A DNA stretch of 64,000 nt from Bradyrhizobiaceae bacterium PARB1 (lineage in GTDB: Bacteria > Pseudomonadota > Alphaproteobacteria > Rhizobiales > Xanthobacteraceae): contig NKIY01000002.1 in assembly GCA_002256345.1 (NCBI GenBank), forward strand, positions 620,001 to 684,000, written 5' to 3'. Position numbers and translations under genes: made by a program. Of this stretch, positions 8,210 to 16,867 are shown one piece after another; within the stretch, counting starts at the first letter, position 1, and each line of letters opens with the position of its first letter. Below the pieces are notes generated by a model. That model had not been told where the DNA came from and made no database searches. It saw only the letters and a program-made list of their open reading frames with translations.

Positions 8210-10828
8210 TTACCACGCGTAACGCACAACGCCCTTGCCGCCATACGAGCGCGTTGTCTCCGAGAACTCGCCCTCGAAGGTGCCGGCCACCGCCCAGCCG
8301 TTCGCCCACTTCATCTCGGCGGTTGCGGTGGTGAGTACGGAGTCGGCCGCCTGCGCAGCGCCGTTGACCACGAAGCTTGCGCCCGGCAGCGCCTGGAACG
8401 TCGCCGCGAGCGCGCGATCCCGGTTGTAGTCATGCGCCCAGGCCAGACGGCCACGTAGCGTCAGGACGCCGTCCTGCACTGCGAAGGACTTGTCGGTGCG
8501 TAGGCCGAGCTCGCTGCGGGTGTCCGTCACGCTCTTGGCCGCATAGGCCAAGGCGAAGGTCGATGCGCCGGCGACAACCTGCTCGGCATAAGCGGGTAGA
8601 TCGAAAGTCGTGAACTGCGCCGCCGCATAAGGCGTGATGCCCACGCCGCCGATCCATGGCGCGACCAGACGATAGCCGGTTTCGGCACGGCCGGAGAAAG
8701 CGTTGGCGTTGAACCTGGCGCGCAGCTGATCGATGCCGGCTACCGTCAGCGTGCGCTCGGTGGTGATGTCCTGCCAGCCATAGGCCAGCGCGGCGGAGAT
8801 ATAGGCCGGACCCACGGTGTGACGCACGAAGGCGCCAGTCTGGAACAGGTCGGACCGTCCGCTGCCGCCATTGGCGATGCTGAAATTGGTGCCCGCCCCG
8901 GCCATCGCGAAGCCCGCAACGGTGTCCGGCGAGAGACGGTAGTCGGCGCCCACCGCGATGCCGTAGATGCGGCTGGTCGTGGCGCTGTTGCCAACATTGG
9001 CGTTCCCATCGGTGCTCTGCGAACCGCCAAAACCCATGGCCCACATTTCCCAACGCGGATCGGCGCGTACGGGCTTCGCCTTGGTCAACATCGCAAAGGC
9101 GTCATTGGCAGAGCGTCGTGCCGATGCGCCCTGGGCCTGCTGCTCGTCGGCATAGCCCAGCACGCCGGAGCCCTGTGCGCCCCTGAGGCACTCATCGCAG
9201 CCCGCCGCTGAACCTGTGAGCAAGCCCATGAACTGCCCCATGGCGTCGAAGGTGGTCTGCTGCGCGCCGGTCGCAACTTCGCCGGAGACCTGCGAGAGTC
9301 CTGCCGGCGTCAGCGCGCCGAAGGCCAGCGGAATGCCGCCGGTGCGATTGAAGAAGCCGACAAGACTGTTGCCGACATTCTGCTGATTGGCATTCAGCGG
9401 ACGGTAGTCCGGCGGCGTAGAACCGGATGGGGTCGACGACCCGTAATCGAGCGTCAGATTCAGATAGGCGTTGTTGGCATCGTAGCTCAGCTTCGAGGTG
9501 AAACTCGCCGGCAAGTTGGTGTTGACCTGCGATCCGAACGTACCGTTCACGCCGCCCGTCGCATTGACGATGGTGTATTGCCTGGTGACATAGCTGCCGG
9601 CAGCGAAGCTGGCATTGACCGTCGCACCGCCGAGCGTCGCGGTGCCCGTCACATTGACGCGATCGGCATTGGTTGGCGAGACCTCGACCATGTAGCTCGA
9701 TGCCGCCGTGAATGTGAGATTGCCCTGCACGGTGAGCAGGCCGATGGAATTGCCCGGCGACAGCGTGCCGCCATTGATCGTCGTGGTGCCGACGGTGCCG
9801 TTGCCGCCGAGCGTGCCTGACGTATTCACGGTGACGCCGCTCGCGGACGAGATGTCGCCATTCACGCTGAGCGTGCCGCCGTTGACATTCACCGGGCCTG
9901 CAAAGCTGCCGGTACCGGTCAGCGTCCACACCGAATTGTCGATCTTGTTGAAAGTGCCAAAGCCCCGATACTGCGCGGCCGCACCGATCTGCGACACGTC
10001 GAAACTGGCCGCGCCGCTGCCGCCGAGCTGGAAGGTGTTGATGCCGGTGCCAATCACATTGCCCGTAATCGCCGAACCCGGCGCCAGTGTCAGCGTGTTG
10101 CGGGCGCCCGTGAACAAAATCGCCGCAGTGCCGCCGCTGATGCTGCCGGCATTGAAGACCGAAGAACCGCTCGATAAGGAAAATATTCCATAAGTCCTGC
10201 CGGTGATACTGGCGCCGGCGTTGTTGGTCACCGTCGCGCTGGCGTTGGAGGAAATGCCGATGTCGGAAGTGCCGGTAATGCTGCCGGAATTGGTAACGTT
10301 GGCGCCACCGATGACGACATTAATTCCAATATTCCCACCCGTGATGCTGGCGCCGGCATTGTTGGTCACCGTCGCGCTGGTGCGAGCGAAAATGCCGGAG
10401 TCGAGCGTACCGGTAATGCTGCCGGAATTGGTGACGTCGACGCCGAGGTTGGCAAAAACTCCATGCAAACCGCCCGTGATGCTGGCGCCGGCGCCGTTGC
10501 TCACTGTCCCGTCGCCGACACCGATACCGTAAGTGTTGCCGGTGACCGTGTTGGCAGCGCCGGCACCCACGTTGACGGTGATGCCGGACTCGGCGTTGGT
10601 GCCGTAGCCGTTAGAGCTGGCGCTGGTGCCGGGTGCGCCGCCGCCCTGATTGAGGGTGGTGCCTGTGCAGGTCGCCGTGGCGCCGTTGGCGGCCTGGGGC
10701 GTGCAGTCTGCGCTGGCCGCCGAGGACGCTCCGACCAGCAATGCAGCCACAAAGCCGCTGGTGTAACGCGTATGACGAAAGCCCCGAGCGGGCAGCGGCG
10801 CGATGGGCCGCATTCCAAAGACGTTCAT
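8210..10828 (-). CDS. Autotransporter 2 (type Va), paralog of autotransporter 1
   Basis: Autotransporter of 872 residues starting at ATG 10828, with the same GGGGTGG ribosome site as its paralog. The signal peptide is nearly identical to that of autotransporter 1 (RYTSGFVAALLVGASSAASA). The passenger has three copies of the 45-residue NNAGASITG/NSGSITGT unit instead of five. The junction region and the beta-barrel (last ~270 residues, ending RYAW) are almost the same as in autotransporter 1. The DNA includes an 86-base identical stretch (8742-8827 against 5583-5668). The cysteine linker is shorter (GCDECLRG). It lies upstream of autotransporter 1, 231 bp apart and in the same direction. Because each gene has its own conserved leader, they are probably transcribed separately. 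The likely role is surface adhesion or display; the ligand is unknown. Confidence 0.95.
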   Translation of the reverse strand: MNVFGMRPIAPLPARGFRHTRYTSGFVAALLVGASSAASADCTPQAANGATATCTGTTLNQGGGAPGTSASSNGYGTNAESGITVNVGAGAANTVTGNTYGIGVGDGTVSNGAGASITGGLHGVFANLGVDVTNSGSITGTLDSGIFARTSATVTNNAGASITGGNIGINVVIGGANVTNSGSITGTSDIGISSNASATVTNNAGASITGRTYGIFSLSSGSSVFNAGSISGGTAAILFTGARNTLTLAPGSAITGNVIGTGINTFQLGGSGAASFDVSQIGAAAQYRGFGTFNKIDNSVWTLTGTGSFAGPVNVNGGTLSVNGDISSASGVTVNTSGTLGGNGTVGTTTINGGTLSPGNSIGLLTVQGNLTFTAASSYMVEVSPTNADRVNVTGTATLGGATVNASFAAGSYVTRQYTIVNATGGVNGTFGSQVNTNLPASFTSKLSYDANNAYLNLTLDYGSSTPSGSTPPDYRPLNANQQNVGNSLVGFFNRTGGIPLAFGALTPAGLSQVSGEVATGAQQTTFDAMGQFMGLLTGSAAGCDECLRGAQGSGVLGYADEQQAQGASARRSANDAFAMLTKAKPVRADPRWEMWAMGFGGSQSTDGNANVGNSATTSRIYGIAVGADYRLSPDTVAGFAMAGAGTNFSIANGGSGRSDLFQTGAFVRHTVGPAYISAALAYGWQDITTERTLTVAGIDQLRARFNANAFSGRAETGYRLVAPWIGGVGITPYAAAQFTTFDLPAYAEQVVAGASTFALAYAAKSVTDTRSELGLRTDKSFAVQDGVLTLRGRLAWAHDYNRDRALAATFQALPGASFVVNGAAQAADSVLTTATAEMKWANGWAVAGTFEGEFSETTRSYGGKGVVRYAW
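10200..10510 (-). repeat. Passenger repeat array of autotransporter 2 (three units)
   Basis: Three units of the same 45-47-residue repeat seen in autotransporter 1, recognisable by ATVTNNAGASITG and NSGSITGT. The flanking passenger and barrel sequences are otherwise co-linear with the paralog, so the difference is two whole units. Confidence 0.85.
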
Positions 10829-11188
10829 ATCCACCCCAACAGTGCCGGCAGCGCAGGCTGCGAACACTCACTTCCAGAATCGACTCGCGATTGAGTGACC
10901 CACCCGAGTCCTACTTACCCTCCGTCACCCCGGATTTGTCGGGGAATGCAGCCGGGCATTGTAAACGCATGTAAAGACGGCGCTGGCGTCCGCAGTCGGC
11001 AACACAGTCAAACGACGGCTTCTAAAGCATCCGCGCTGTACGAATGCGCGGAGGATGATAAGAACCATGGCCCATCGCGCTCCGTCAGGTTGCCATCCCA
11101 TCTCGATCGCTTCGAATGACATCTGTCCGCAACGCGGGAAGGACATTCCTGTTCGGCTCACATCACCGAGTTTCTGCGCGCATTCCTG
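10829..11188. other. Shared upstream region of autotransporter 2 and the hybrid kinase
   Basis: 360 bp between divergent genes. The half nearest autotransporter 2 (10829-10990) is a close copy of the autotransporter 1 leader (7979-8140), including the TTTAC-N5-TTTAC box. The half nearest the kinase shows no clear promoter or ribosome site and no convincing gene. Confidence 0.6.
10961..10975 (-). promoter_or_regulatory. TTTAC-N5-TTTAC box upstream of autotransporter 2
   Basis: The sense strand reads TTTAC ATGCG TTTAC, 133 bp before the ATG at 10828. That is exactly the offset of the box before autotransporter 1. It also lies 214 bp upstream of the divergent histidine kinase gene. Confidence 0.55.
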
Positions 11189-14032
11189 ATGGCAAGTTCT
11201 CCAACATATCGCACCGTTCTCAACCGTTGCGTCGCACTCTGCGCGCTTGTGCTGACGATCCTGTTGGCAGGATTGGCGCTGCCCTGCGACTTCGCTCGAG
11301 CCGACGAAGACGGGATCGATCTGACGCGCGTCACGGACCATCTGCCGCTGGTCGAGGCGCTATCATTTCTCGAAGATCGCGATGGCCGTCTCTCTGCCGG
11401 CGAAGCGCTCATGCATTCGGGATGGATTGCAGCGTCACCTCGAACGCTGACACGGGGATATACAAGCTCGGCCTTCTGGCTCCGCGGGACATTTTACAAC
11501 GGCAGCGATCAACCGATCACACGATGGCTGTCCGTCGGCGTCGTACGGCTTGAGGATGTGCGCTACTTCCGTTTTACGCCCGGCGCAGCGCAGCCTTCCG
11601 AAACGATGCTCGGCGGCAATCGAATTCCTCTCGACAATCGCATGGTCAAAGCCGCGCGATCAGTGTTTCCGGTCACACTCGCACCGGGAGAGCGCATCGT
11701 CGTCGCACTGCGCGTGCAAAGTCGCTCCTCGGTGAGCATCGAGACCAGCCTGTGGAGTCCCGCCACCTTCCAGGAGGCGGAGGTGCCCGACGCTCTCGTC
11801 GAGATGCTGCTGGCCGGATCGATGGCGACCATGGCCATCTTCGCGTTGGTGTGGGGCCTGATCCGGCGCGACCGCGTCTTCCTCGCGCTCAGCGCCGGGG
11901 CTATCGCCGAAATCATCTACGACATGGCCTTCCAGGGTTTTCTGTATCGCTACTTCCTGACCGGTGGCGGCGACATCGTGTTGCGCGCGCCGGGTGTCGT
12001 CGGCCCGATCGCCCATGTGCTGCTGTGCATGATGGCGGCGATGTTCATCGGGATCGACCGCATCGCGATCTGGTGGAGAATCCTCGGCATCTCCAGCGGC
12101 ATCATGCTGGCGGGATCTCTGTGGACTGCATTCGGCGACTACCGAACCGCGGCCTCAACTTTGAATGTTCTGCACATCGCCTATGAAGCCGTATGGATCG
12201 TGGCCGTTCTGGACAGCTGGCGCCGTGGCTTCGGCAATGCCCGGCTGGTTCTGTTTGCCAGCGGCCCCGGCGCCATCAGGTTCTTTCTCTATCTCGGATA
12301 CATCCTCGGCATCTGGCCGGCGTCCTGGTCGGTCGGCTCGGAGATCGCCTGGAACAATCTGACCGTGATGCTGCTGCTCGTTCTGATCACGATCGGACGC
12401 CTGCGCGAAGTGCAGAACGCCAGACAGCAGGCACAGGATGAATTAATTGAGCTCAAGGAGCATGAACGCGAGCGCCTGCAGCAGGCAGTCGATGAGCGAA
12501 CGCGCGAACTGCAAACCGCGCTCCGCGCGGCGGACGCAGCCAATCGCGCCAAATCGGATTTCCTGGCCATCATGAGCCACGAGATCCGCACGCCGATGAA
12601 CGGCATGCTCGGCGCCATCCATCTGCTCAAGTCGATGCCGCTGCAAGGCAAGGTGCGGACCGCTGTCGATGTCGCCGAGCGCACCGGCGCCGCCATGCTG
12701 ACCACCATCGGCGGCATTCTGGATTTCGCAAAAATCTCCGACACAAAGCAGGAAACCAGCTACGCGCCGTTCGACCTGCGCGCGCTGCTGGCCGATGTCC
12801 GCACGATCATGAGCCTGCGCGCGGAGCAGAAGAACATATCGCTCACGGTCACCGCCGACCCGGCATTGCCCGAGACCGCGATGGGCGACGTCGACAGGCT
12901 CCGGCAGATCCTGCTCAATCTCGTCGGCAACGCCGTGAAGTTCACCGATGCCGGCGAGATCCGCCTGTCGGCTGCGCCCGTCCCCGACCTCATCGACGGC
13001 ATCGTGCTGAAGGTGACCGACACCGGTATCGGCATTCCCCGCGACAGGCTGAACGCGCTGTTCGAACCGTTTACGCAGTTGGGCGATTCCGCGTCTCGTC
13101 GGCGCGGCGGCACCGGGCTCGGACTTGCGATCTGCCGCCGGTTGGCCACCGCGATGGACGGCACCATCGAGGTGGACAGCGAACCGGGAAGAGGTAGCAC
13201 GTTCCAGCTCCGATTGCCGCTACCGGCAGCTCCGGCAGACCGGAGCGAGACTCATGTTGCTGCAGAGGCGGACGATCCTGTGCCGACGCCCCATGAGATT
13301 CTCGTGGTGGATGACGACGACAACAATCGGTTCGTTCTGTCCGGCCTGCTCGACATGATGGGACATCGCGTAACCGAGGCGACGGACGGCATGCAGGCGC
13401 TCGTGCTGCTGGCCCAACAGCAAATCGATGTGGTGCTGACCGATCTGCAGATGCCCGATATGGATGGCATCGAGCTGGTCGGCCGCATCCGCGCTTTGCC
13501 GGGCGGCAACGCCGCCGTTCCCGTCGTTGCCATCACCGCCGATGTCTCCGCCGGGATCGTCGAGCGCTGTGTTCAGGCCGGCATGGACGGCTACGTGTCC
13601 AAGCCGGTGATATCCGACGATCTGAAGCGAACCATCGCGGCGGTCTGCGCTGGTCCGCCGTTCGCGCACGTCGCTTCGCGAATACCCGGGAGAAACTTCC
13701 TCGCTTCGCTGCAGCAGGACCTCGGCGCGGAAACCGCCAGCAAGCTGGTCGAGCAAGCCCTGACGGCGGTGGAACGGAGTGCCGCAGAGATCGAGACGTC
13801 CCTGCGACGCCGCGACAAAGAAGCTGCGCGCCGTGCTGCACACCGGCTGGCCGGGTCGGCTGGCCTCGCGGGTTTGACAGCACTAAGCATCGCGGCCGCG
13901 GCATTGGAACAACAACTCGCGGGCACAACGACGGAGGATATCCAAGAGAACGCCCGCACCACGCTCGCTCTCGCCGGACAGTCTGCGGCCGACCTCCGGC
14001 GCATCTATTCCGAACTGGCGCAGAATCTGTAA
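11189..14032 (+). CDS. Hybrid sensor histidine kinase, 7TMR-DISM type, with REC and Hpt domains
   Basis: A protein of 947 residues containing a complete internal phosphorelay. Residues 1-38 are a signal peptide. Residues 40-195 are a periplasmic beta-rich DISMED2-like sensor (SSAFWLRGTFYNGSD). Residues 203-402 hold about seven membrane helices. A coiled coil (405-455) leads to HisKA with H464 in MSHEIRTPMNGM. The HATPase has N, G1 and G2 boxes (LVGNAVKFT, DTGIGIP, GGTGLGLAI). A receiver domain has D752 (LTDLQMPDMDG) and K805 (VSKPV). A C-terminal Hpt has H885 (RRAAHRLAGSAG). The expected phosphate flow is H464, D752, H885, then a partner regulator, most simply the convergent OmpR-type gene whose end overlaps this one by 28 bp. 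The signal is unknown; many DISMED2 domains are thought to bind carbohydrate. Confidence 0.93.
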   Translation: MASSPTYRTVLNRCVALCALVLTILLAGLALPCDFARADEDGIDLTRVTDHLPLVEALSFLEDRDGRLSAGEALMHSGWIAASPRTLTRGYTSSAFWLRGTFYNGSDQPITRWLSVGVVRLEDVRYFRFTPGAAQPSETMLGGNRIPLDNRMVKAARSVFPVTLAPGERIVVALRVQSRSSVSIETSLWSPATFQEAEVPDALVEMLLAGSMATMAIFALVWGLIRRDRVFLALSAGAIAEIIYDMAFQGFLYRYFLTGGGDIVLRAPGVVGPIAHVLLCMMAAMFIGIDRIAIWWRILGISSGIMLAGSLWTAFGDYRTAASTLNVLHIAYEAVWIVAVLDSWRRGFGNARLVLFASGPGAIRFFLYLGYILGIWPASWSVGSEIAWNNLTVMLLLVLITIGRLREVQNARQQAQDELIELKEHERERLQQAVDERTRELQTALRAADAANRAKSDFLAIMSHEIRTPMNGMLGAIHLLKSMPLQGKVRTAVDVAERTGAAMLTTIGGILDFAKISDTKQETSYAPFDLRALLADVRTIMSLRAEQKNISLTVTADPALPETAMGDVDRLRQILLNLVGNAVKFTDAGEIRLSAAPVPDLIDGIVLKVTDTGIGIPRDRLNALFEPFTQLGDSASRRRGGTGLGLAICRRLATAMDGTIEVDSEPGRGSTFQLRLPLPAAPADRSETHVAAEADDPVPTPHEILVVDDDDNNRFVLSGLLDMMGHRVTEATDGMQALVLLAQQQIDVVLTDLQMPDMDGIELVGRIRALPGGNAAVPVVAITADVSAGIVERCVQAGMDGYVSKPVISDDLKRTIAAVCAGPPFAHVASRIPGRNFLASLQQDLGAETASKLVEQALTAVERSAAEIETSLRRRDKEAARRAAHRLAGSAGLAGLTALSIAAAALEQQLAGTTTEDIQENARTTLALAGQSAADLRRIYSELAQNL

Positions 14033-14700
14033 CCGACACCGGGCACGGTGACGACCAGCCGCGGCGCACGCGCGGGATCGCCGAGCTTGCGACGCAAGCC
14101 GCTGACAATGACATCCACCACGCGCGACGACGCACCGCTGTCGGAGGCGATCGCGTCCAGCAGATGCGCACGCGATACCGTGCGCCCTTTGGCGGCCACC
14201 AACGCCGACAACACATCGAATTCAGACGGCGTCAGAGCGACGGGATGTCCGTGCACATCCACGAGCGCGCGGGCCGCGCTGTCGAACGACCATCCCTCGA
14301 AACGAATCGTCGTCTGCCTGTCGCTGTCCCTGCCGAGCAACGCCATCAGGCTGGCGATCAACTGCCTCGGATGGAACGGCTTGACCAGATAGTCGTCAAC
14401 ACCAAGCTGCGCGGCTACACTCCGGCTCGCCTCGGAGTCGTCCTGCGTGGTGATGCAGATCGGCACGTCCAGTCGCGTGCGCAATTGCCGGACGAGAGCC
14501 AGCCCCTCCTCGTCGGGAAGACCGAGGTCGAGCGCGATGGCATCGATCGGCTGCGCTGCCGAACGCAGTGCAGCGCGCATTTCGGCCGCGGTGGATGCAA
14601 CCGTCACTGCAACGCCTTCCTTCTCCAGATAGGCCGCGAGAAGCGTCTGCACGAAGGGCTCATCCTCCACGAGAAGGACCGATGGATTCCGTTCTGCCAT
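14005..14700 (-). CDS. OmpR/PhoB-family response regulator
   Basis: A protein of 231 residues from ATG 14700 (MAERNPSVLLVEDEP); 18 further in-frame codons upstream are unlikely to be translated. The receiver domain has the acidic pair ED, phosphoacceptor D58 (AIALDLGLPDEEG) and the lysine in YLVKPFHPRQL. The C-terminal ~95 residues form a winged helix (LTPSEFDVLSALVAAKGRTVSRAHLLDAI, ending VPGVGYRF), so it is a DNA-binding transcription factor. Its 3' end overlaps the hybrid kinase gene tail to tail. It lies 101 bp downstream of the CadC-like gene on the same strand, so those two may share a transcript. It is the natural candidate for receiving phosphate from the kinase Hpt domain and for binding the TTTAC-N5-TTTAC boxes; both are inference. 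Confidence 0.92.
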   Translation of the reverse strand: MAERNPSVLLVEDEPFVQTLLAAYLEKEGVAVTVASTAAEMRAALRSAAQPIDAIALDLGLPDEEGLALVRQLRTRLDVPICITTQDDSEASRSVAAQLGVDDYLVKPFHPRQLIASLMALLGRDSDRQTTIRFEGWSFDSAARALVDVHGHPVALTPSEFDVLSALVAAKGRTVSRAHLLDAIASDSGASSRVVDVIVSGLRRKLGDPARAPRLVVTVPGVGYRFCASSE

Positions 14701-14801
14701 GATCGATTTTGCCAGCCCTCGTCGAATCGGGAGCCGCCTGTTGTGGCTCTCCATGGGCTATCCGACAAAGGCCAGTCTATACACCGGATCCGGCAAGTGC
14801 A

Positions 14802-16703
14802 TCAGCGCCGCGGCAGACCCGCCTCGACCAGAATGTCGCGCGTGCGTGCGGCAGCTTCGAGATAGACCGGGCTGGTATTGGCAGTCGGCGGACCGACATT
14901 GTCGGCCGTCGTTCCCGGTCGCAGCTCCAGACCCTTGGCCAGCATCGCCTGCGCATCGGCGTGGCGCCCGAGCCGCTGAAGAGCGACCACCAAGGTGAGA
15001 TGCGTGCGCCCCGTGCCCTGTGTCACGGCGAGCGACCGCTCAAGCCATGCCGCCGCTTCTTCATAGCGCTCCAGATAGACCAGCGCGAGACCGGCACCGA
15101 GCAGCCATGTCCAGCGCGACACCGTCGGCGTATCGTATTGATCTGCGAGCTTGAAATTCGTCACCGCTTCCTCGAAACGGCCGAGGAAGATCTGGTTGAG
15201 CCCGATGTGATAGATCGCAAGCCCGTTCCACGGATCGAATGACAGCACCCGTGCGCAGGAGACGAGACTGTCGACGAACCGGTTTGTCGCGCTGAGCAGG
15301 CGGCAATAGCTTTCCAGCACCGGCACATAGGTCGGCTTGACGCGCAGCACGCGCTCCATCAGCTCCTGCGCGCTTTGGCGCACGGCCTCGCGCTCCTCGG
15401 GCTTGTACCACACCATCTGGATGCCGCGCAGCTGCAGCGCCGCCAGCGCCGCCTGCACATCGACATTGTCCGGATGATCGGCCAGCGCCTTGCGCAGCAT
15501 CGTCTCGGCCACACGAAACCGCTCCGGCGTCGTATTCACGATGGAGGCGGTCGCCTGCTCCACCGCCACCTTGGCGCTCCCCGACACGCCCTTCGCGCCG
15601 GCCACCGCGTCATTGAGGATCGCATTGATGCGCAGCGCCAACGGATGACCGACAGCGGCAGCGAGGCGCGATTGCTGGGTATCCCGGTCGATATCGCCAC
15701 CGGCGACAGCGAGATCGGCACTCCAGGCAATTTCGCCACTCGCTGTGCGCTCCATACGCGCGCGCAGCAGCCAGTTCTGCTCGTCCTTGAGGAGCTCGGT
15801 ATTGACGATGTAATCGGCTGCCGTCCCTCGCCCGGATGACGGCTCCAGGGACGCCCGCGCGGTGACCTGCCCCGGCGCCACGACGCGGATATTCTCGATC
15901 CGCGCGAGGCCCGCGCTGAGGCGCTCGGTGACGCCGGCTGCAATTGCACGCACCTGCGCATCCTCGACGGTGGTGACCACCGGCATCACGGCAACAGACG
16001 GGCGGACATGCCGCATCACCGCCTGCGAGCCGAGCATCGGCACCATCGCGCCCCCGGCAGCGATCAGAAGCACAGCGATGACGGCCGCAGCCAGGACGCG
16101 GCGTGACAAGAGCGGACGAGTTTTCGACGGTACAACAACCGCACCATTGCGATCCGGTTCGTTGACAGCCGTCGGAATGATGGCGGGATTCACGAGTGCG
16201 ACCGCGACGTCCCGATCCGACTGCACCTGCCCGATGTCGGCTTCGGCCGGCACCATGGTCGCAGTGCCGCCGTCCACATCGGCTACCCCCGGCTGGCCCA
16301 CTTCGCGACCAAGAACCTCCGGCTCCTCACCTTCAGCGACGGCTTGCTCGAGTCTCGGCGGCTCGAACCTGGCAGGCACGCCGATGGCTGTGACTTCAGC
16401 CTCGAACATATAGCCCCGGCCGGAAATATTACGCAGGATCTGGCGCTGGTTGTCACCGAGCGCCGCGCGAATCTCGCGGATGCACTGGAAGAGACTGTCC
16501 TCGCCGACATGAACGCCGGGCCAGAATCGCTCCATCAGTTCACGCTTGCCGATCACCCGTCCCGCTTCGGACGTGAAAAACACAAGCATGTCGAACGGCT
16601 TGGGACGCAGTTTGATGACTTCCCCGTCCGACCGGCGCAATTCGGCCCGCAGCGGATCGATCTGAAAGTCGGCAAAACGCAGCACTGGACTCCCCCAAGA
16701 CAT
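14802..16703 (-). CDS. CadC-like membrane-anchored winged-helix regulator with TPR domain
   Basis: A protein of 633 residues. Residues 5-103 are an OmpR-type winged helix without a receiver domain (LRPKPFDMLVFFTSEAGRVI, ending ISGRGYMFEAEV). Residues 105-200 are a variable acidic/Pro linker. Residues 202-222 are one membrane helix. Residues 235-360 resemble the alpha/beta FlgO-like domain found in such proteins (SVAVMPVVTTVEDAQVRAIA). The rest is TPR helices, with tandem 34-residue pattern and motifs such as GLAIYHIGLNQIFLGRFEEA. This architecture is known from CadC/ToxR-like one-component regulators that sense in the periplasm and act on DNA at the membrane. It is divergent from autotransporter 3 with 164 bp between starts, so it may control that gene. 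No obvious autoregulatory site was identified beyond the duplicated segment at 16754-16845. Confidence 0.88.
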   Translation of the reverse strand: MSWGSPVLRFADFQIDPLRAELRRSDGEVIKLRPKPFDMLVFFTSEAGRVIGKRELMERFWPGVHVGEDSLFQCIREIRAALGDNQRQILRNISGRGYMFEAEVTAIGVPARFEPPRLEQAVAEGEEPEVLGREVGQPGVADVDGGTATMVPAEADIGQVQSDRDVAVALVNPAIIPTAVNEPDRNGAVVVPSKTRPLLSRRVLAAAVIAVLLIAAGGAMVPMLGSQAVMRHVRPSVAVMPVVTTVEDAQVRAIAAGVTERLSAGLARIENIRVVAPGQVTARASLEPSSGRGTAADYIVNTELLKDEQNWLLRARMERTASGEIAWSADLAVAGGDIDRDTQQSRLAAAVGHPLALRINAILNDAVAGAKGVSGSAKVAVEQATASIVNTTPERFRVAETMLRKALADHPDNVDVQAALAALQLRGIQMVWYKPEEREAVRQSAQELMERVLRVKPTYVPVLESYCRLLSATNRFVDSLVSCARVLSFDPWNGLAIYHIGLNQIFLGRFEEAVTNFKLADQYDTPTVSRWTWLLGAGLALVYLERYEEAAAWLERSLAVTQGTGRTHLTLVVALQRLGRHADAQAMLAKGLELRPGTTADNVGPPTANTSPVYLEAAARTRDILVEAGLPRR

Positions 16704-16753
16704 TAGGAAGCTCTGCCAAAAACCTTCAAATAAGGGTAGCAGAACTCACCGGA

Positions 16754-16845
16754 ACTGGAAATATCAGAAAATCTTCAGAACGCGCACAGCCATTTCTGGG
16801 TGGAGTTCAGGACTTCGGCCGCCCCGGCATGGGAGAGAGACATCA
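16754..16845 (+). promoter_or_regulatory. Duplicated promoter-like segment, copy A
   Basis: This stretch, upstream of autotransporter 3, aligns with 23413-23498. Shared landmarks in order are ATCAG, AAAA, TTCAGAAC, CGCA/CGCAC, TTCAGGAC, GGC-rich, GCATG and AGACAT. Two TTCAG(A/G)AC words are 33 bases apart (starts at 16774 and 16806). The other side of the same interval is the promoter of the CadC-like gene. Confidence 0.5.
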
Positions 16846-16867
16846 CTAGGGTGCGGGGGTAATCAAC

